A program made the position numbers and the translations under genes. Below are positions 1-8,732 of a DNA stretch of 64,000 nucleotides, piece by piece. Each line of letters starts with the position of its first letter. Within the stretch, counting starts at the first letter, position 1. Source of the DNA: CAVZTA01 sp963778025 (GTDB lineage: Bacteria > Chloroflexota > Limnocylindria > Limnocylindrales > CSP1-4); contig CAVZTA010000006.1 in the NCBI GenBank assembly GCA_963778025.1, positions 62,001-126,000 on the forward strand. Direction: 5' to 3'. The notes under the pieces were generated by a model. That model ran no database searches. It was not told the origin of the DNA and saw only the letters and a list, made by a program, of their open reading frames with translations.

Positions 1-275
1 TCCGGGTCGCGGATGGTCAGCGTGTAGCGCGGCTCCACGAACAGGAAGTCGAACGCGAGGAAGGACGCGAGCGAGGCCACGACGGCCGCCCACGTCCCGG
101 CGGCGATGGCCGCGACCACCACGGCCAGCAGGTAGATCGAGGCGGGCTGCACGCCGAGCGTCGCGTCGAGGATCCCGACCAGGAGCGTCGACAGCGCGAA
201 CGCTCCGACCGCGACGACCACTCGCGCGCGGGTGGTCGGCCGGGCGCGCAACGCATCGCGGCCGAGCCGCGTCAT
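1..275 (-). CDS. KdpD-like sensor kinase, N-terminal fragment cut by window edge
   Basis: About 91 codons of a minus-strand protein starting at ATG 275 and running off the left edge. The translation begins MTRLGRDALRARPTTRARV, then shows hydrophobic stretches and the signature FLFVEPRYTLTIRDP. That pattern matches the DUF4118 membrane sensor region of KdpD-type histidine kinases, and the intact kinase at 3592-5342 has the parallel VLFVEPRNTLFVADP. The kinase core would lie outside the window. It is divergent from the KimA gene at 416, repeating the kinase/KimA arrangement seen again at 5.3-5.5 kb. Like its paralogue it lacks the cytosolic KdpD/USP domains before the membrane region. The family call is good; the sensed signal is inferred from K+ context. 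Confidence 0.72.
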   Translation of the reverse strand, partial: MTRLGRDALRARPTTRARVVVAVGAFALSTLLVGILDATLGVQPASIYLLAVVVAAIAAGTWAAVVASLASFLAFDFLFVEPRYTLTIRDP

Positions 276-326
276 CGGGGCACCTGCCGGACGCGGCGCC
301 CGACCGCGACCACGCCGCCGATGACG

Positions 327-332
327 TATCGT
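327..332 (+). promoter_or_regulatory. putative -10 element TATCGT upstream of kimA paralogue 1
   Basis: TATCGT lies about 84 bases before the ATG at 416. The same hexamer occurs before the usp gene (7608) and the tiny membrane ORF (23203), fitting a TAnnnT -10 pattern. No convincing -35 hexamer is visible. Weak evidence taken alone. Confidence 0.3.
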
Positions 333-415
333 CCGCCTCCAGTCCCTGCCGGCCGCATGCCCCGGTGTGCCGGCTCCGGGCGCGAACGCGTCCTCACGAG
401 GAGTGCCCGCATCCC

Positions 416-2485
416 ATGATCGGCGGCCGTCGACCGCTCAGCGGCCGGAAGCCGGGTGACCGGCGGATCCGCGTCGATCGCCCGCACTCGGCGTACTTCC
501 GCTACACGGGACCCGGCCAGCTCACCGCCAAGGCGGCCGCGAGCGCACCGACGACGGGCCTGGGCCGGCTGCGGGCACGCGTCAAGGCCGTCGCCATCGG
601 CCGCCCGCTCGCCTCCGAGGAGGAGGTCGGGGAGCGCCTCTCGAAGAAGAAGGCGCTCGCGATCTTCAGCTCCGACGCCATCTCGTCGAGCGCCTACGCG
701 ACCGAGGAGATCGTCCTGGCGTTCGTCCTCACGGGGACGGCGCTCTACGCCCTCGACTTCGCGATCCCGATCGCGATCGCGATCGCCGGCCTCCTCGCGA
801 TCGTCGCGTTCAGCTATCGCCAGGTCTGCATCGCCTATCCCAGCGGCGGCGGGTCGTACTCGGTGTCGAAGGCGAACATCGGCCGCATCGCGTCGCTGGT
901 CGCGGCGTCTGCGCTGCTCATCGACTACAACCTCACGGCGGCGGTGTCGACCTCGTCCGCGGTCGAGCAGATCGTCTCGGCCTTCCCGGCGCTCGATCCC
1001 GTGGCCGTGCCCATCGGCCTCAGCGCGCTCACCCTCATCACCATCGCCAACCTTCGCGGGCTCCGCGAGGCGGGCAACATCTTCGCGGTCCCGACCTACC
1101 TGTTCCTGGTCAGCGCTCTCGTGATGATCGCCATCGGCGTGTACCGGATCGTGTTCCTGCACGAGCAGGGCGTCCCGCCGCCCGCGATCGTCGAGGCCAC
1201 GACCACCACCGCCGGCGCCGTGGGCGTCGTCCTCCTCCTGCGCGCGTTCGCGTCCGGCGCCGTCGCCCTGACCGGGACCGAGGCGATCGCGACCGGCGTC
1301 CCCGCGTTCCAGCCGCCCGAGTCGAGGAATGCGGCGCGGACGCTGGTGGCGATGGCGTGCATCCTCGCGGTGCTGTTCGTGGGCATCACGTTCGTCGCCT
1401 CGCACTACGCGATCTACCCGCAGGGCCCCGACCTCCACACCACGACGGCCACGGGCCAGGTCGTCCCGGTGTACCCGCCGGACACCCCGAAGCAGACGGT
1501 CATCGCCCAGGTGGCGCGGACCATCTACGGCGACTCGATCCTCTTCTTCGCGTTCCAGGCGTTCACCGCGCTGCTGCTGTTCCTCGCCGCGAACACCTCG
1601 TTCGCGGCGTTCCCGCGACTGGCGGCCGTCCTCGCGGAGGATGGCTTCTTTCCGCGCCACTTCGCCTTCCGTGGCGACCGCCTCGCGTTCTCGATGGGCA
1701 TCGTGATGCTCGGCGTCATCGCCGGGACGCTCGTGTTCCTGGCCGGCGGACATACGCACGCGCTCATCCCGCTGTACGCGGTCGGCGTGTTCATCGACTT
1801 CACCATCAGTCAGCTCGGGATGATCCGCCACTGGTTGCGCGAGAAGCCGCCGGGCTGGTCGCGGCGCCTCGCGGTCAACGCGGTGGGCTGCGTGGCGACG
1901 GCCGTCGTGGCGGTCGTCGTGACGAGCGTGAAGTTCATCGACGGGGCGTGGCTGGTCGTCCTGCTGATGCCGGTCCTGGTCGGGTCGATGCTGTTCATCC
2001 GCCGCCAGTACGACGCCCAGACCACCGAGCTCCACGTGCGCGAGGACCAGGTCTTCCCGGGCCCGCACCGGGAGCAGCGGGTCGTCGTCCCGGTGAACGG
2101 CATCAACCGGGCGGTGATCCAGGCGGTGAACTTCGGCCGCTCGCTCGCGCCGGACGTCCGAGCCGTCTACGTGACGACGGACCTCGACGAGGCCGAGGAC
2201 CTGCGGCGCCGCTGGGAGCGCCAGATCCCGGGCGTGCCGCTGGTCATCGTGGAGTCGCCGTACCGGGCGCTGGTCGGGCCCGTCGTGACCTACCTCGACG
2301 TCCTCGAGTCGGCGGCCCTGCCCGGCGCGGAGATCCCGATCACGATCGTCGTCCTGCCCGAGTACGTCGCCAAGCACTGGTGGGACCGCGTCCTCTACAA
2401 CCAGACGGCGAAACGCCTCAAGTCGGCGCTCGTCGGCCGCGAGCACACCGTCATCGCGGACGTGCCGTACCGCAAGCAACACTGA
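416..2485 (+). CDS. kimA: KimA-family potassium importer (APC superfamily), copy 1
   Basis: About 689 residues. The protein resembles Bacillus subtilis KimA (YdaO), a proton-coupled high-affinity K+ importer: an early KKKALAIFSSDAISSSAYA segment, FSYRQVCIAYPSGGGSYSVS, NLRGLREAGNIFAVPTYLF, LRAFASGAVALTGTEAI, AANTSFAAFPRLAAVLAEDG and IPLYAVGVFIDFTISQLGM, followed by a cytosolic USP-like domain (about residues 550-689). The ATG at 416 is chosen because the paralogue at 5460 begins with the same MIGGRRPL; a longer frame exists upstream. The kinase/regulator pair and TrkA proteins nearby support a K+ role. Databases often label such proteins amino-acid permeases. No c-di-AMP riboswitch was recognised upstream. 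Confidence 0.85.
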   Translation: MIGGRRPLSGRKPGDRRIRVDRPHSAYFRYTGPGQLTAKAAASAPTTGLGRLRARVKAVAIGRPLASEEEVGERLSKKKALAIFSSDAISSSAYATEEIVLAFVLTGTALYALDFAIPIAIAIAGLLAIVAFSYRQVCIAYPSGGGSYSVSKANIGRIASLVAASALLIDYNLTAAVSTSSAVEQIVSAFPALDPVAVPIGLSALTLITIANLRGLREAGNIFAVPTYLFLVSALVMIAIGVYRIVFLHEQGVPPPAIVEATTTTAGAVGVVLLLRAFASGAVALTGTEAIATGVPAFQPPESRNAARTLVAMACILAVLFVGITFVASHYAIYPQGPDLHTTTATGQVVPVYPPDTPKQTVIAQVARTIYGDSILFFAFQAFTALLLFLAANTSFAAFPRLAAVLAEDGFFPRHFAFRGDRLAFSMGIVMLGVIAGTLVFLAGGHTHALIPLYAVGVFIDFTISQLGMIRHWLREKPPGWSRRLAVNAVGCVATAVVAVVVTSVKFIDGAWLVVLLMPVLVGSMLFIRRQYDAQTTELHVREDQVFPGPHREQRVVVPVNGINRAVIQAVNFGRSLAPDVRAVYVTTDLDEAEDLRRRWERQIPGVPLVIVESPYRALVGPVVTYLDVLESAALPGAEIPITIVVLPEYVAKHWWDRVLYNQTAKRLKSALVGREHTVIADVPYRKQH

Positions 2486-2490
2486 GGGAT

Positions 2491-2530
2491 CCAGGGGTGC
2501 CGGTCGCGGGCGACGACGCGCGGCCCCTGG
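2491..2530. terminator. inverted repeat between convergent genes
   Basis: CCAGGGG (2491-2497) and CCCCTGG (2524-2530) form a perfect 7-base stem, with more GC pairing possible in the 26-base interior. It lies just after the kimA1 stop and before the stop of the minus-strand small ORF, the position of a bidirectional terminator. There is no T-tract, as is common in very GC-rich genomes. Confidence 0.4.
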
Positions 2531-2548
2531 CCTGGCTCGCGCGACGGA

Positions 2549-2803
2549 TCAGCCGAGGACCGACGGCCGCGGGCGGACCAGGATCCCGGTGACGACGCCG
2601 TCGACCATCGAGCGGCCGATCGCGACCCCGGCCGTGGCCGCCCTCGGCGACAGCCGACGGACCAGCTCGGTGGGGTGCTGCAACCCGACGACGAGCACGC
2701 GTGTCGCCGCGCCGCGGGCCACGAGCTCGATGGCGGCGACGACCTCGCGGCGCTCGGTCTCGAGCGCGCTGCCGGGCAGGTAGAGGCCATCGTCCGCGAT
2801 CAC
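2549..2803 (-). CDS. small hypothetical protein downstream of the response regulator
   Basis: 84 residues from GTG 2803. Not recognised. The composition looks protein-like: an acidic/amphipathic N-terminus and a central hydrophobic segment VVAAIELVARGAATRVLVVG, unlike the Arg/Pro-rich shadow frames around it. It follows the response regulator by 69 bases on the same strand, with a TCAAG direct repeat (2861-2877) about 58 bases upstream of its start. No strong ribosome-binding site is visible. It could be a small accessory protein of the two-component system or a chance ORF. Confidence 0.4.
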   Translation of the reverse strand: MIADDGLYLPGSALETERREVVAAIELVARGAATRVLVVGLQHPTELVRRLSPRAATAGVAIGRSMVDGVVTGILVRPRPSVLG

Positions 2804-2860
2804 GTCCCAAGCGTCGCACCGAGCCCCAAGAGGCCGGCGGGACGTCAGGTGCCCGGATCG

Positions 2861-2877
2861 CTCAAGGACACGTCAAG
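2861..2877. promoter_or_regulatory. TCAAG direct-repeat box, candidate response-regulator site
   Basis: CTCAAG (2861-2866) and GTCAAG (2872-2877) repeat at an 11-base period, one DNA turn, typical of OmpR-family half-site spacing. It overlaps the stop codon of the KdpE-like gene and precedes the small ORF at 2803. A matching 11-base-period pair of CTTGAG occurs at 5333-5349 next to the kinase start. Binding by the local regulator is inference. Confidence 0.35.
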
Positions 2878-3595
2878 CCTTGGCCTCGGAGGCCTCCAGC
2901 GGGGGTTCCAGGCGATAGCCGACGCCCGGCTCGGCCACGATCAGGCCGGCGAGCGATCCGTCCGGATCGGCGGCCGCGAGCTTGCGCCGGATCTGGCTGA
3001 CGTAGACGTGGAGGTAGTGCGACTCCTCGTCGTAGGCGCGTCCCCAGACCGCCCGCAGGAGCCGGCCGTGGGTCACGAGGCGACCGGCGTGCGCGACCAG
3101 CACCTTGAGGACCTCGAACTCGCGCGGCGTCAGCCGGACCGGCTGTCCCGCGACGGTCACCGTGTGGCGGGCGATGTCCAGGGTGAGCGACCCGAGCTCG
3201 ACGGTCCCCGTGGCATCCGCGGCGGGCCCGGCGGCGCGGCGGAGCAGCGCCCGGACCCGCGCGTGGAGCTCGGCCATGCCGAACGGCTTCGCGACATGGT
3301 CGTCGGCGCCCGCGTCCAGCGCGGCGACCTTGTCGCGTTCCGCGTCGCGGGCCGTGAGCACGAGGACCGGCGTGCTGGCCTCCGCGCGGACCCGTTCCAG
3401 GACGACCATCCCATCGGCGTCGGGCAGCCCCAGGTCGAGGATGACGAGATCGGGCCGCGCCCGCTCCCACTCATGGATCGCGGTGGCCGCGTCGGGCGCC
3501 TCGTGCACGTCGTAGCCGTGGGCCACGAGGCTGCGCGCGACCGCCGCACGGGTCGGCGCGTCGTCCTCGACGAGCAGGACGAGCGGGGACGTCAT
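2873..3595 (-). CDS. kdpE: OmpR/KdpE-family response regulator
   Basis: 240 residues. The receiver domain (1-118) has acidic E10, D11 and D12, phosphoacceptor D54 in VILDLGLPDADG, T81 and K103. A winged-helix DNA-binding domain follows (about 130-230) with LTPREFEVLKVLVAHAGRLV and VYVSQIRRKL. The ATG at 3595 overlaps the kinase stop (ATGA) once the kinase frameshift is corrected, so the pair is translationally coupled. KdpE similarity and the flanking KimA genes suggest control of K+ uptake rather than a Kdp ATPase, since no kdpABC is present in this window. Confidence 0.85.
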   Translation of the reverse strand: MTSPLVLLVEDDAPTRAAVARSLVAHGYDVHEAPDAATAIHEWERARPDLVILDLGLPDADGMVVLERVRAEASTPVLVLTARDAERDKVAALDAGADDHVAKPFGMAELHARVRALLRRAAGPAADATGTVELGSLTLDIARHTVTVAGQPVRLTPREFEVLKVLVAHAGRLVTHGRLLRAVWGRAYDEESHYLHVYVSQIRRKLAAADPDGSLAGLIVAEPGVGYRLEPPLEASEAKA

Positions 3596-5342
3596 CGCGC
3601 CGCGGCGCCCCGGACCGGGCCGGCGGCCTCGATCGGCGGCACCTCGCCGGCGTCCGCGGCCGCGTCGGCCCGGTCGGCTCGGTCGGCTCGGTCGGCTGGT
3701 CGACGCGGTCGGCGCCCTCCGACGGCGCGGTCGGCAGCGACACGTCGATGGCCAGTCCGCCGAGCGTGCTGCGCCCCGCGGTGACCCGGCCGCCCATCGC
3801 CTCGACCAGCCCGCGCACGACCGTCAGGCCGATGCCGGTACCCCGACGCGCTGCCTCGTTGGAGCGCGGCACCCGGTAGAACTTCTCGAACAGATGCGGC
3901 AAGGCCGCGTCGGGCACGCCGGCCCCGCCATCCTCGACACGCATCGTCACGGTGTCGCCGGCGGCCCGCGCGACGATGCGCACCGGAGCATCGGCGGGCG
4001 TGTAGCGCGCCGCGTTCTCGAGGGTGTTCCGCAGGATGAGCTCGAGATGGACCGCGTCCACGAGCACCGCGGGGAGATCGTCGGGGATGTCGGTCGTGAC
4101 CGGCCGATCGCCGAGCAGCGCGCGGGAGCGCTCCACCGCGTCGTGCACGAGGTCCGCGAGCACGAACGGCGACCGGACGGGGTGGAGCGCCCCGCCCTCG
4201 ATCCGGCCGACATCGAGGAGGTTGCCGACGAGCTGTGCGAGGCGCTCGGCCTCGCGGTCGATGCTCGCCGCCGACGCGCGGACCTCGGCGGCCGGCCACT
4301 CGACCTCGGGGTCGGCCAGCGTGCCGGCCGCGGCGCGGATGGCGGCGAGCGGGGTGCGCAGCTCGTGGGACACGGAATCGAGCAGCGCCGACTTCAGCTC
4401 GTCGCTCCGGCGGGCGATCTCCGCGGTCGTGGCCTCCTCGGCGAGGCGGTCGCGTTCCAGGCCGCGGCCGATCTGGTCGGCGGCAGCGGCGAGGAGCCGC
4501 GTCTCCTCGACCGACGGGGCAGCCGCTCGCGCCCCCCGCAGCGCGCGGATCCAGCCCAGGCGACCGGCCGGCACCGCGATCGCCACGACGTACGGCATCT
4601 CGGCACGCGGAGCGCGGCGGCCGGGCGCGGCGACGGTGCCGGCATGGACCAGCGACCACTCGGCCGGCTCGTCGCCCGGACGCCGCTGGAGCACCGCGGA
4701 GACCGCGGTCCCGGGGAACGGCCTGGCGGGATCCGTGTCGGCCACGACGCGCTCTCGCTCGCCGCGAAGGCGATCGTCATGCGGTGCGAGGGCGATGACC
4801 ACGCGGTCGAAGCGCGTCTCGGTCGCCAGCGTCCGTGCCACCTCGCCGAGCGCGTCGGCCGTCGTCGACGCCAGCGCGAGCGTCCGGCTGATCGACGACA
4901 GGGCGCGGGCCTCCCGCTCGCGACGCTCCGAGGCGGCCGTCCGGTCCCGCTGCGTGCCCGCGAGCCGGCCCACGACCACGCCCACGAACAGCAGGAGCAG
5001 CAGGTCGAGGAGCTCCGATGGATCCGCGACGAACAGCGTGTTCCGGGGCTCGACGAACAGGACGTCGTAGAGGACGAACGCGCCGACGGCACTCGCCACG
5101 GCGGCCCGCGTGCCGTACAGCACGCCCGCGAGCACGACCGCCACGAGGTACGTCGCCGAGGCGTCCGGCACGTCGGCGATGCCCTCGAGGACGGCGATCG
5201 CGACCGTCGCGACGGCGAGCGCAAGCAGGATGGGCACGGCCGCCCGGGCGGCACGGACGAGGCGGGGCATGAGGCGCATGCTCCACTCGGTCGGTGCCGC
5301 ATCCGGTGTCGTCGGGGTCCGGGCCATGCCTTCTTGAGTCAT
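3592..5342 (-). CDS. kdpD: KdpD-like sensor histidine kinase (one frameshift)
   Basis: About 583 residues. A DUF4118-type membrane domain (LAVATVAIAVLEGIADVP, VLFVEPRNTLFVADP, then a poly-Leu helix) is followed by a GAF-like region, an H-box SVSHELRTPLAAIRA, an N-box RNTLENAARY, G-box VEDGGAGVP, F-box LFEKFYR and GTGIGLTVVRGLVEAMGG. The cytosolic N-terminal KdpD and USP domains are missing. The uninterrupted frame overruns into the regulator to 3471. Switching frame in the 9-base repeats near 3675-3700 gives a natural C-terminus ending at 3592, four bases overlapping the regulator ATG. Start could be ATG 5342 or 5327. Confidence 0.8.
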
Positions 5343-5349
5343 CCTTGAG
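5333..5349. promoter_or_regulatory. CTTGAG direct-repeat box between kinase and kimA paralogue 2
   Basis: CTTGAG occurs twice (5333-5338, 5344-5349) with an 11-base period. It is the reverse-complement form of the box at 2861-2877. It sits at the kinase start and about 110 bases before KimA copy 2, suitable for controlling either divergent gene. The kinase ATG 5342 falls inside it, which mildly favours the start at 5327. Confidence 0.38.
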
Positions 5350-5459
5350 CCGCGCCGTCGCGACGCGAGCGCGTCCACCCTTCGAAGTGGCTCCGTTGCG
5401 AGCGTACGGTAGCCCCGGGCCCGGTTCCGGCCCGCGTACGGGAGTGCCCTGGCCCAGCC

Positions 5460-7511
5460 ATGATCGGAGGACGTCGCCCATTACCGGGGCGCAAGCCCGC
5501 GGACCGCCGCGTCCGCGTCGAGCGCCCGCACTCCCCGTACTTCCGGTACGCCGGCCCCGGCCAGCTGGTCGCCAAGCGAGCCGCGTCGGGCCCGCGCACG
5601 CGCGCCGGCCGGTTCGTCGAGCGCGTCAAGGTCGCGACCATCGGCCGCCCGCTCGCCTCGGAGGAGGAGATCGGCGAACGCCTCGCGAAGAAGAAGGCGC
5701 TCGCGATCTTCAGCTCCGACGCCATCTCGTCGAGCGCCTACGCGACCGAGGAGATCCTGCGCGTCCTGGTCCTCGCCGGCGCCGCGGCGCTCATCGCCTC
5801 GATCCAGGTCGCGGTCGCGATCACGATCATGCTGACCGTCGTCGCGTTCTCGTACCGCCAGGTGTGCCGCGCCTTCCCGAACGGCGGCGGCGCCTATGCG
5901 GTCGCCCGTTCCGAGCTCACGCCCCTCCTCGGGCTGATCGCCGCGGCGGCCCTGCTCATCGACTACGTCATGACCGTCGCGGTCTCGACGTCCTCGGCAC
6001 TCGACCAGCTGGCCTCACTCGTCCCGCAGCTGGAGGTCTGGAAGGTCGAGGTGGGCATCGGCGTCATCGCGCTCATCACGATCGGCAACCTGCGCGGGCT
6101 GCGCGAGTCCGGCAACATCTTCGCCGTCCCCACCTACGCGTTCGTCGTGCTCGCGCTGGTGATCGTGGCGGTCGGGCTCGTGAACATCGTGGCCGGCACC
6201 GCCCAACCGCTCCCCCGCCAGGCCGACGCGGTGCCCTTCGGGACCGAGCCACTCGCGCTCTTCCTGCTGCTGCGCGCCTTCGCGTCCGGATCCGTCGCGC
6301 TGACCGGCGTCGAGGCGATCGCGAACGGCGTGCCGGCGTTCAAGCCGCCCGAGGCCAAGAACGCCGCCGACACGATGATCTTCATGGCGTTGCTGCTGGG
6401 CGTGATCTTCATCGGGGTGACCGTCGTCGCGAACGCGTACGGCATCGTCCCATCGGTGGGTGGCGCGCCCTCGGTGGTGTCCCTCGTCGCGGGCGCCACG
6501 CTGGGCTTCGGGTCACCGCTCTACACCCTGTTCCTCGTGGCGACCATGCTCATCCTGTTCCTCGCCGCGAACACCTCCTACAACGCGTTCCCGCGGCTGG
6601 CCGCGATCCTCGCCGAGGACGGCTACATGCCCCGCCAGTTCGCGTTCCGCGGCGACCGGCTCGCCTACTCGTGGGGCATCGTCCTGCTGGCCGGCGTCGC
6701 GATCGCGCTGCTCGTCGCATTCGGTGGCACGACCACCCTCCTCATCCCGCTTTACAGCGTCGGTGTGTTCGTGTGCTTCACCCTGAGCCAGACGGGGATG
6801 GTCCGGCACTGGCTGCGGACTCGCGAAGCGGGCTGGCAGTGGCGTCTCGGCCTGAACGCGTTCGGCGCGGTCCTGACGGCCGTCGTCCTGGTCATCGTGT
6901 TCACTGAGAAGTTCACCGGTGGCGCCTATCTCGTGGGCATCCTCATCCCGGTCCTCGTCGGCATCATGCTGTTCATCCATCGCCAGTACCAGGCCTCGCG
7001 GCGGCAGCTGGCGATCCTTCCGGACGCGGTGATCCCGGCACCGCACCGCGAGGAGCGCGTGATCATCCCGGTCGCGGGCCTCGATCGGGCGGTCGTCCAG
7101 GCCATCAACGTCGGCCGCTCGATCACCGACGATGTCCGCGCCGTGTTCATCTCCGACGAGCCCGAGCGCGCCGCCGCCGTGCGGGCCCGCTGGGAACACC
7201 AGGTGCCGGGCGTGCCCCTGGTCATCGTGGAGTCCCCGTATCGGGCGCTCATCGGCCCGCTGCTGGCGTACCTCGACGTCCTCGACGCGGCGTGGCCGCC
7301 GGACAAGGAGGACCCCATCACCTTCGTCGTCGTGCCCGAGTACGTGGCGCGCAGCTGGTGGGAGCGGATCCTCTACAACCAGTCGGCGAAGCGGCTGCGC
7401 ACGATCCTCCTCGGCCGGCCGAACACCGTCGTCGTCAACGTGCCCTACCGGCGCGAGGAGCCCGGCCGGTTCGAGCAGGCACCCGAGATCGCGGCGAAAC
7501 GCGACGCGTGA
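5460..7511 (+). CDS. kimA: KimA-family potassium importer, copy 2
   Basis: 683 residues, closely related to the product at 416-2485 over its full length, with the same membrane core and USP-like C-terminal domain (about residues 535-660, IPVAGLDRAVVQAINVG, IVESPYRALIGPLLAYLDV, WWERILYNQSAKRL). Canonical KimA blocks are present: FSYRQVCRAFPNGGGAYAV, NLRGLRESGNIFAVPTYAF, LTGVEAIANGVPAFKPPEAK, IPLYSVGVFVCFTLSQTGM. The start is ATG 5460. Divergent from the kinase. A 71-base tract (5686-5756) is identical to copy 1 at 642-712, while other parts differ clearly. UspA and two RCK proteins follow downstream, a potential gating or regulatory set. Confidence 0.86.
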   Translation: MIGGRRPLPGRKPADRRVRVERPHSPYFRYAGPGQLVAKRAASGPRTRAGRFVERVKVATIGRPLASEEEIGERLAKKKALAIFSSDAISSSAYATEEILRVLVLAGAAALIASIQVAVAITIMLTVVAFSYRQVCRAFPNGGGAYAVARSELTPLLGLIAAAALLIDYVMTVAVSTSSALDQLASLVPQLEVWKVEVGIGVIALITIGNLRGLRESGNIFAVPTYAFVVLALVIVAVGLVNIVAGTAQPLPRQADAVPFGTEPLALFLLLRAFASGSVALTGVEAIANGVPAFKPPEAKNAADTMIFMALLLGVIFIGVTVVANAYGIVPSVGGAPSVVSLVAGATLGFGSPLYTLFLVATMLILFLAANTSYNAFPRLAAILAEDGYMPRQFAFRGDRLAYSWGIVLLAGVAIALLVAFGGTTTLLIPLYSVGVFVCFTLSQTGMVRHWLRTREAGWQWRLGLNAFGAVLTAVVLVIVFTEKFTGGAYLVGILIPVLVGIMLFIHRQYQASRRQLAILPDAVIPAPHREERVIIPVAGLDRAVVQAINVGRSITDDVRAVFISDEPERAAAVRARWEHQVPGVPLVIVESPYRALIGPLLAYLDVLDAAWPPDKEDPITFVVVPEYVARSWWERILYNQSAKRLRTILLGRPNTVVVNVPYRREEPGRFEQAPEIAAKRDA

Positions 7512-7607
7512 CGGCGCGCTCGCGGGCCGGTGCCCGGCGGCACCGCGTGAGGCACCGGTGATGCGCGTCCGTCGGGCGGCCGACGGTCGATCCCGAAGGG
7601 GCGGTGG

Positions 7608-7613
7608 TATCGT
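7608..7613 (+). promoter_or_regulatory. putative -10 element TATCGT upstream of usp
   Basis: TATCGT about 80 bases before GTG 7693, the same hexamer found before kimA copy 1 and the ORF at 23217. If used, transcription starts near 7620, downstream of the alternative ATG 7561, supporting the shorter usp start. Confidence 0.3.
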
Positions 7614-7692
7614 TGCCGCCGCGCCGAGCCGGACAGAAGACCCCGCCCGCCGGACGCATCCCCGACGTATCGACGTGGAGGCTCATCGACCC

Positions 7693-8151
7693 GTGGCCGA
7701 TCTGGCGGCCCCCGTGTTCCGGCGCGCCGTGCTCGCGCTCTCCGGCGGCCCGACCGACGCGCGCATCGTCCAGCTGGCCTGCGCCCTGGCGAAGAAGTCG
7801 GAAGCCGAGCTCGTGGGTGTCCATGTCGTGGAGATCGACTGGACGCTGCCGCTCGACGCGGACATCGCCGGTCGATCCGAGGAGGCGCAGCGCATCCTCG
7901 ACATCGCCGAGGCGACGGCCGAGCAGGCGCACTACCGGCTCGAGCCGCTGCTGCTGCAGGCGCGCGACGTCGGGGCGGCCCTCGTCGACGAGGCCAGCGA
8001 GCGGCAGGCGGACCTGCTGGCATGCGGCCTGCCCTTCCGCCGGAAGTTCGGTGGCGATTTCGCCGTCGGGCGCACCATCCCCTATGTGCTGAAGAACGCG
8101 CCGTGTGCCGTGTGGGTCGTGCGCGAACCGATGCCCGAGGAGCTCGCATGA
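7693..8151 (+). CDS. universal stress protein (UspA family)
   Basis: 152 residues from GTG 7693. A single USP domain begins FRRAVLALSGGPTDARIVQLA, continues with a helix and a LVGVHVVEIDWTL strand, and ends GRTIPYVLKNAPCAVWVVRE. The usual ATP-binding G-2x-G-9x-G(S/T) motif is imperfect here (GLPFRRKFGGDFAVGRT), so nucleotide binding is uncertain. GTG 7693 is preceded by GTGGAGG about 12 bases upstream; an in-frame ATG at 7561 would add an Arg-rich leader. The stop overlaps the next start (ATGA). Lying between KimA and TrkA proteins, it may supply a regulatory partner for K+ transport. Confidence 0.7.
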   Translation: MADLAAPVFRRAVLALSGGPTDARIVQLACALAKKSEAELVGVHVVEIDWTLPLDADIAGRSEEAQRILDIAEATAEQAHYRLEPLLLQARDVGAALVDEASERQADLLACGLPFRRKFGGDFAVGRTIPYVLKNAPCAVWVVREPMPEELA

Positions 8152-8729
8152 AAGCCGTCATCGTCGGCTGCGGTCGCGTGGGCGCGACCCTGGCCGACCA
8201 GCTCGACCGGACCGGCCATCAGGTCGTGATCCTGGACATCTCGTCCGCCGCGTTCGACCGGCTGCCGTCGTCGTTCGGCGGGAGTGCCATCCGCGGCGAC
8301 GGCACGGACGAGGATGTGCTGCGACGCGCCGGGACCGAGGGCGCCGACATCTTCCTGTCGCTCACCGAGGGCGACAACCGCAACGTCATGGCCGCGCAGC
8401 TCGCCGTGGAGGCGCTGGGCGTGCAGCGCACGGTCGCCAAGATCAACGACCCGGTGCGCGCCGAGGCGTACGGTCACCTGGGCATCGCGACGCTGTGCCG
8501 CACGAACCTCATGATCGATGCGGTGCTGTCGTACCTGGACTTCCAGCCCGAGCGCCGGCCCGGCGTCATCGCGCCCGAGCGCCCGCATCACGAGCATCCG
8601 CACGCGGTCGGTGCGGGCATCGCGCCGGGGACGCCGCTGGGTGCGTCCGGGTCGGCCGAACCGGATGACGCTCCGGCGACACGCGCCCCGGCCGTTGCCG
8701 GTGGCACCGCCGACACGACGGAGGCCTGA
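8148..8729 (+). CDS. trkA: TrkA-type RCK protein, N-terminal domain only
   Basis: 193 residues. An RCK_N Rossmann domain (about 1-125) starts MKAVIVGCGRVGATLADQL with the dinucleotide-binding GxGxxG and a terminal acidic residue in VVILD. It lacks the RCK_C domain; instead residues 130-193 are Ala/Pro/Gly-rich with a short His-containing segment and look disordered. ATG 8148 overlaps the usp stop and is followed three bases after its own stop by the second TrkA gene. The pair resembles mycobacterial ceoB/ceoC (Rv2691/Rv2692), which sit beside the APC-type gene Rv2690c. It likely senses nucleotide state to gate a K+ transporter, probably KimA since no TrkH/KtrB is visible. Confidence 0.82.
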   Translation: MKAVIVGCGRVGATLADQLDRTGHQVVILDISSAAFDRLPSSFGGSAIRGDGTDEDVLRRAGTEGADIFLSLTEGDNRNVMAAQLAVEALGVQRTVAKINDPVRAEAYGHLGIATLCRTNLMIDAVLSYLDFQPERRPGVIAPERPHHEHPHAVGAGIAPGTPLGASGSAEPDDAPATRAPAVAGGTADTTEA

Positions 8730-8732
8730 GCG

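Noticed and set aside
276..415. ydaO-type c-di-AMP riboswitch upstream of kimA
   Set aside because: I could not recognise its conserved core before either kimA gene; only a -10-like hexamer is visible.
272..2482. Very long minus-strand open frame opposite kimA copy 1 (and similar long antisense frames opposite lon, clpB, nuoF/G and ino1)
   Set aside because: Rich in Arg/Asp/His/Gly with no motifs; a known result of GC-rich codon use on the other strand of real genes.
3471..3591. Kinase C-terminus extending into the response-regulator gene
   Set aside because: The extension is Arg/Pro-rich; a frame change in the 9-base repeats near 3690 gives a clean 4-base overlap with the regulator ATG.
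7132..7692. Long N-terminal extension of the usp ORF
   Set aside because: It overlaps kimA copy 2 in another frame, is Arg/Pro-rich, and the TATCGT at 7608 and GTG 7693 fit a normal USP start.
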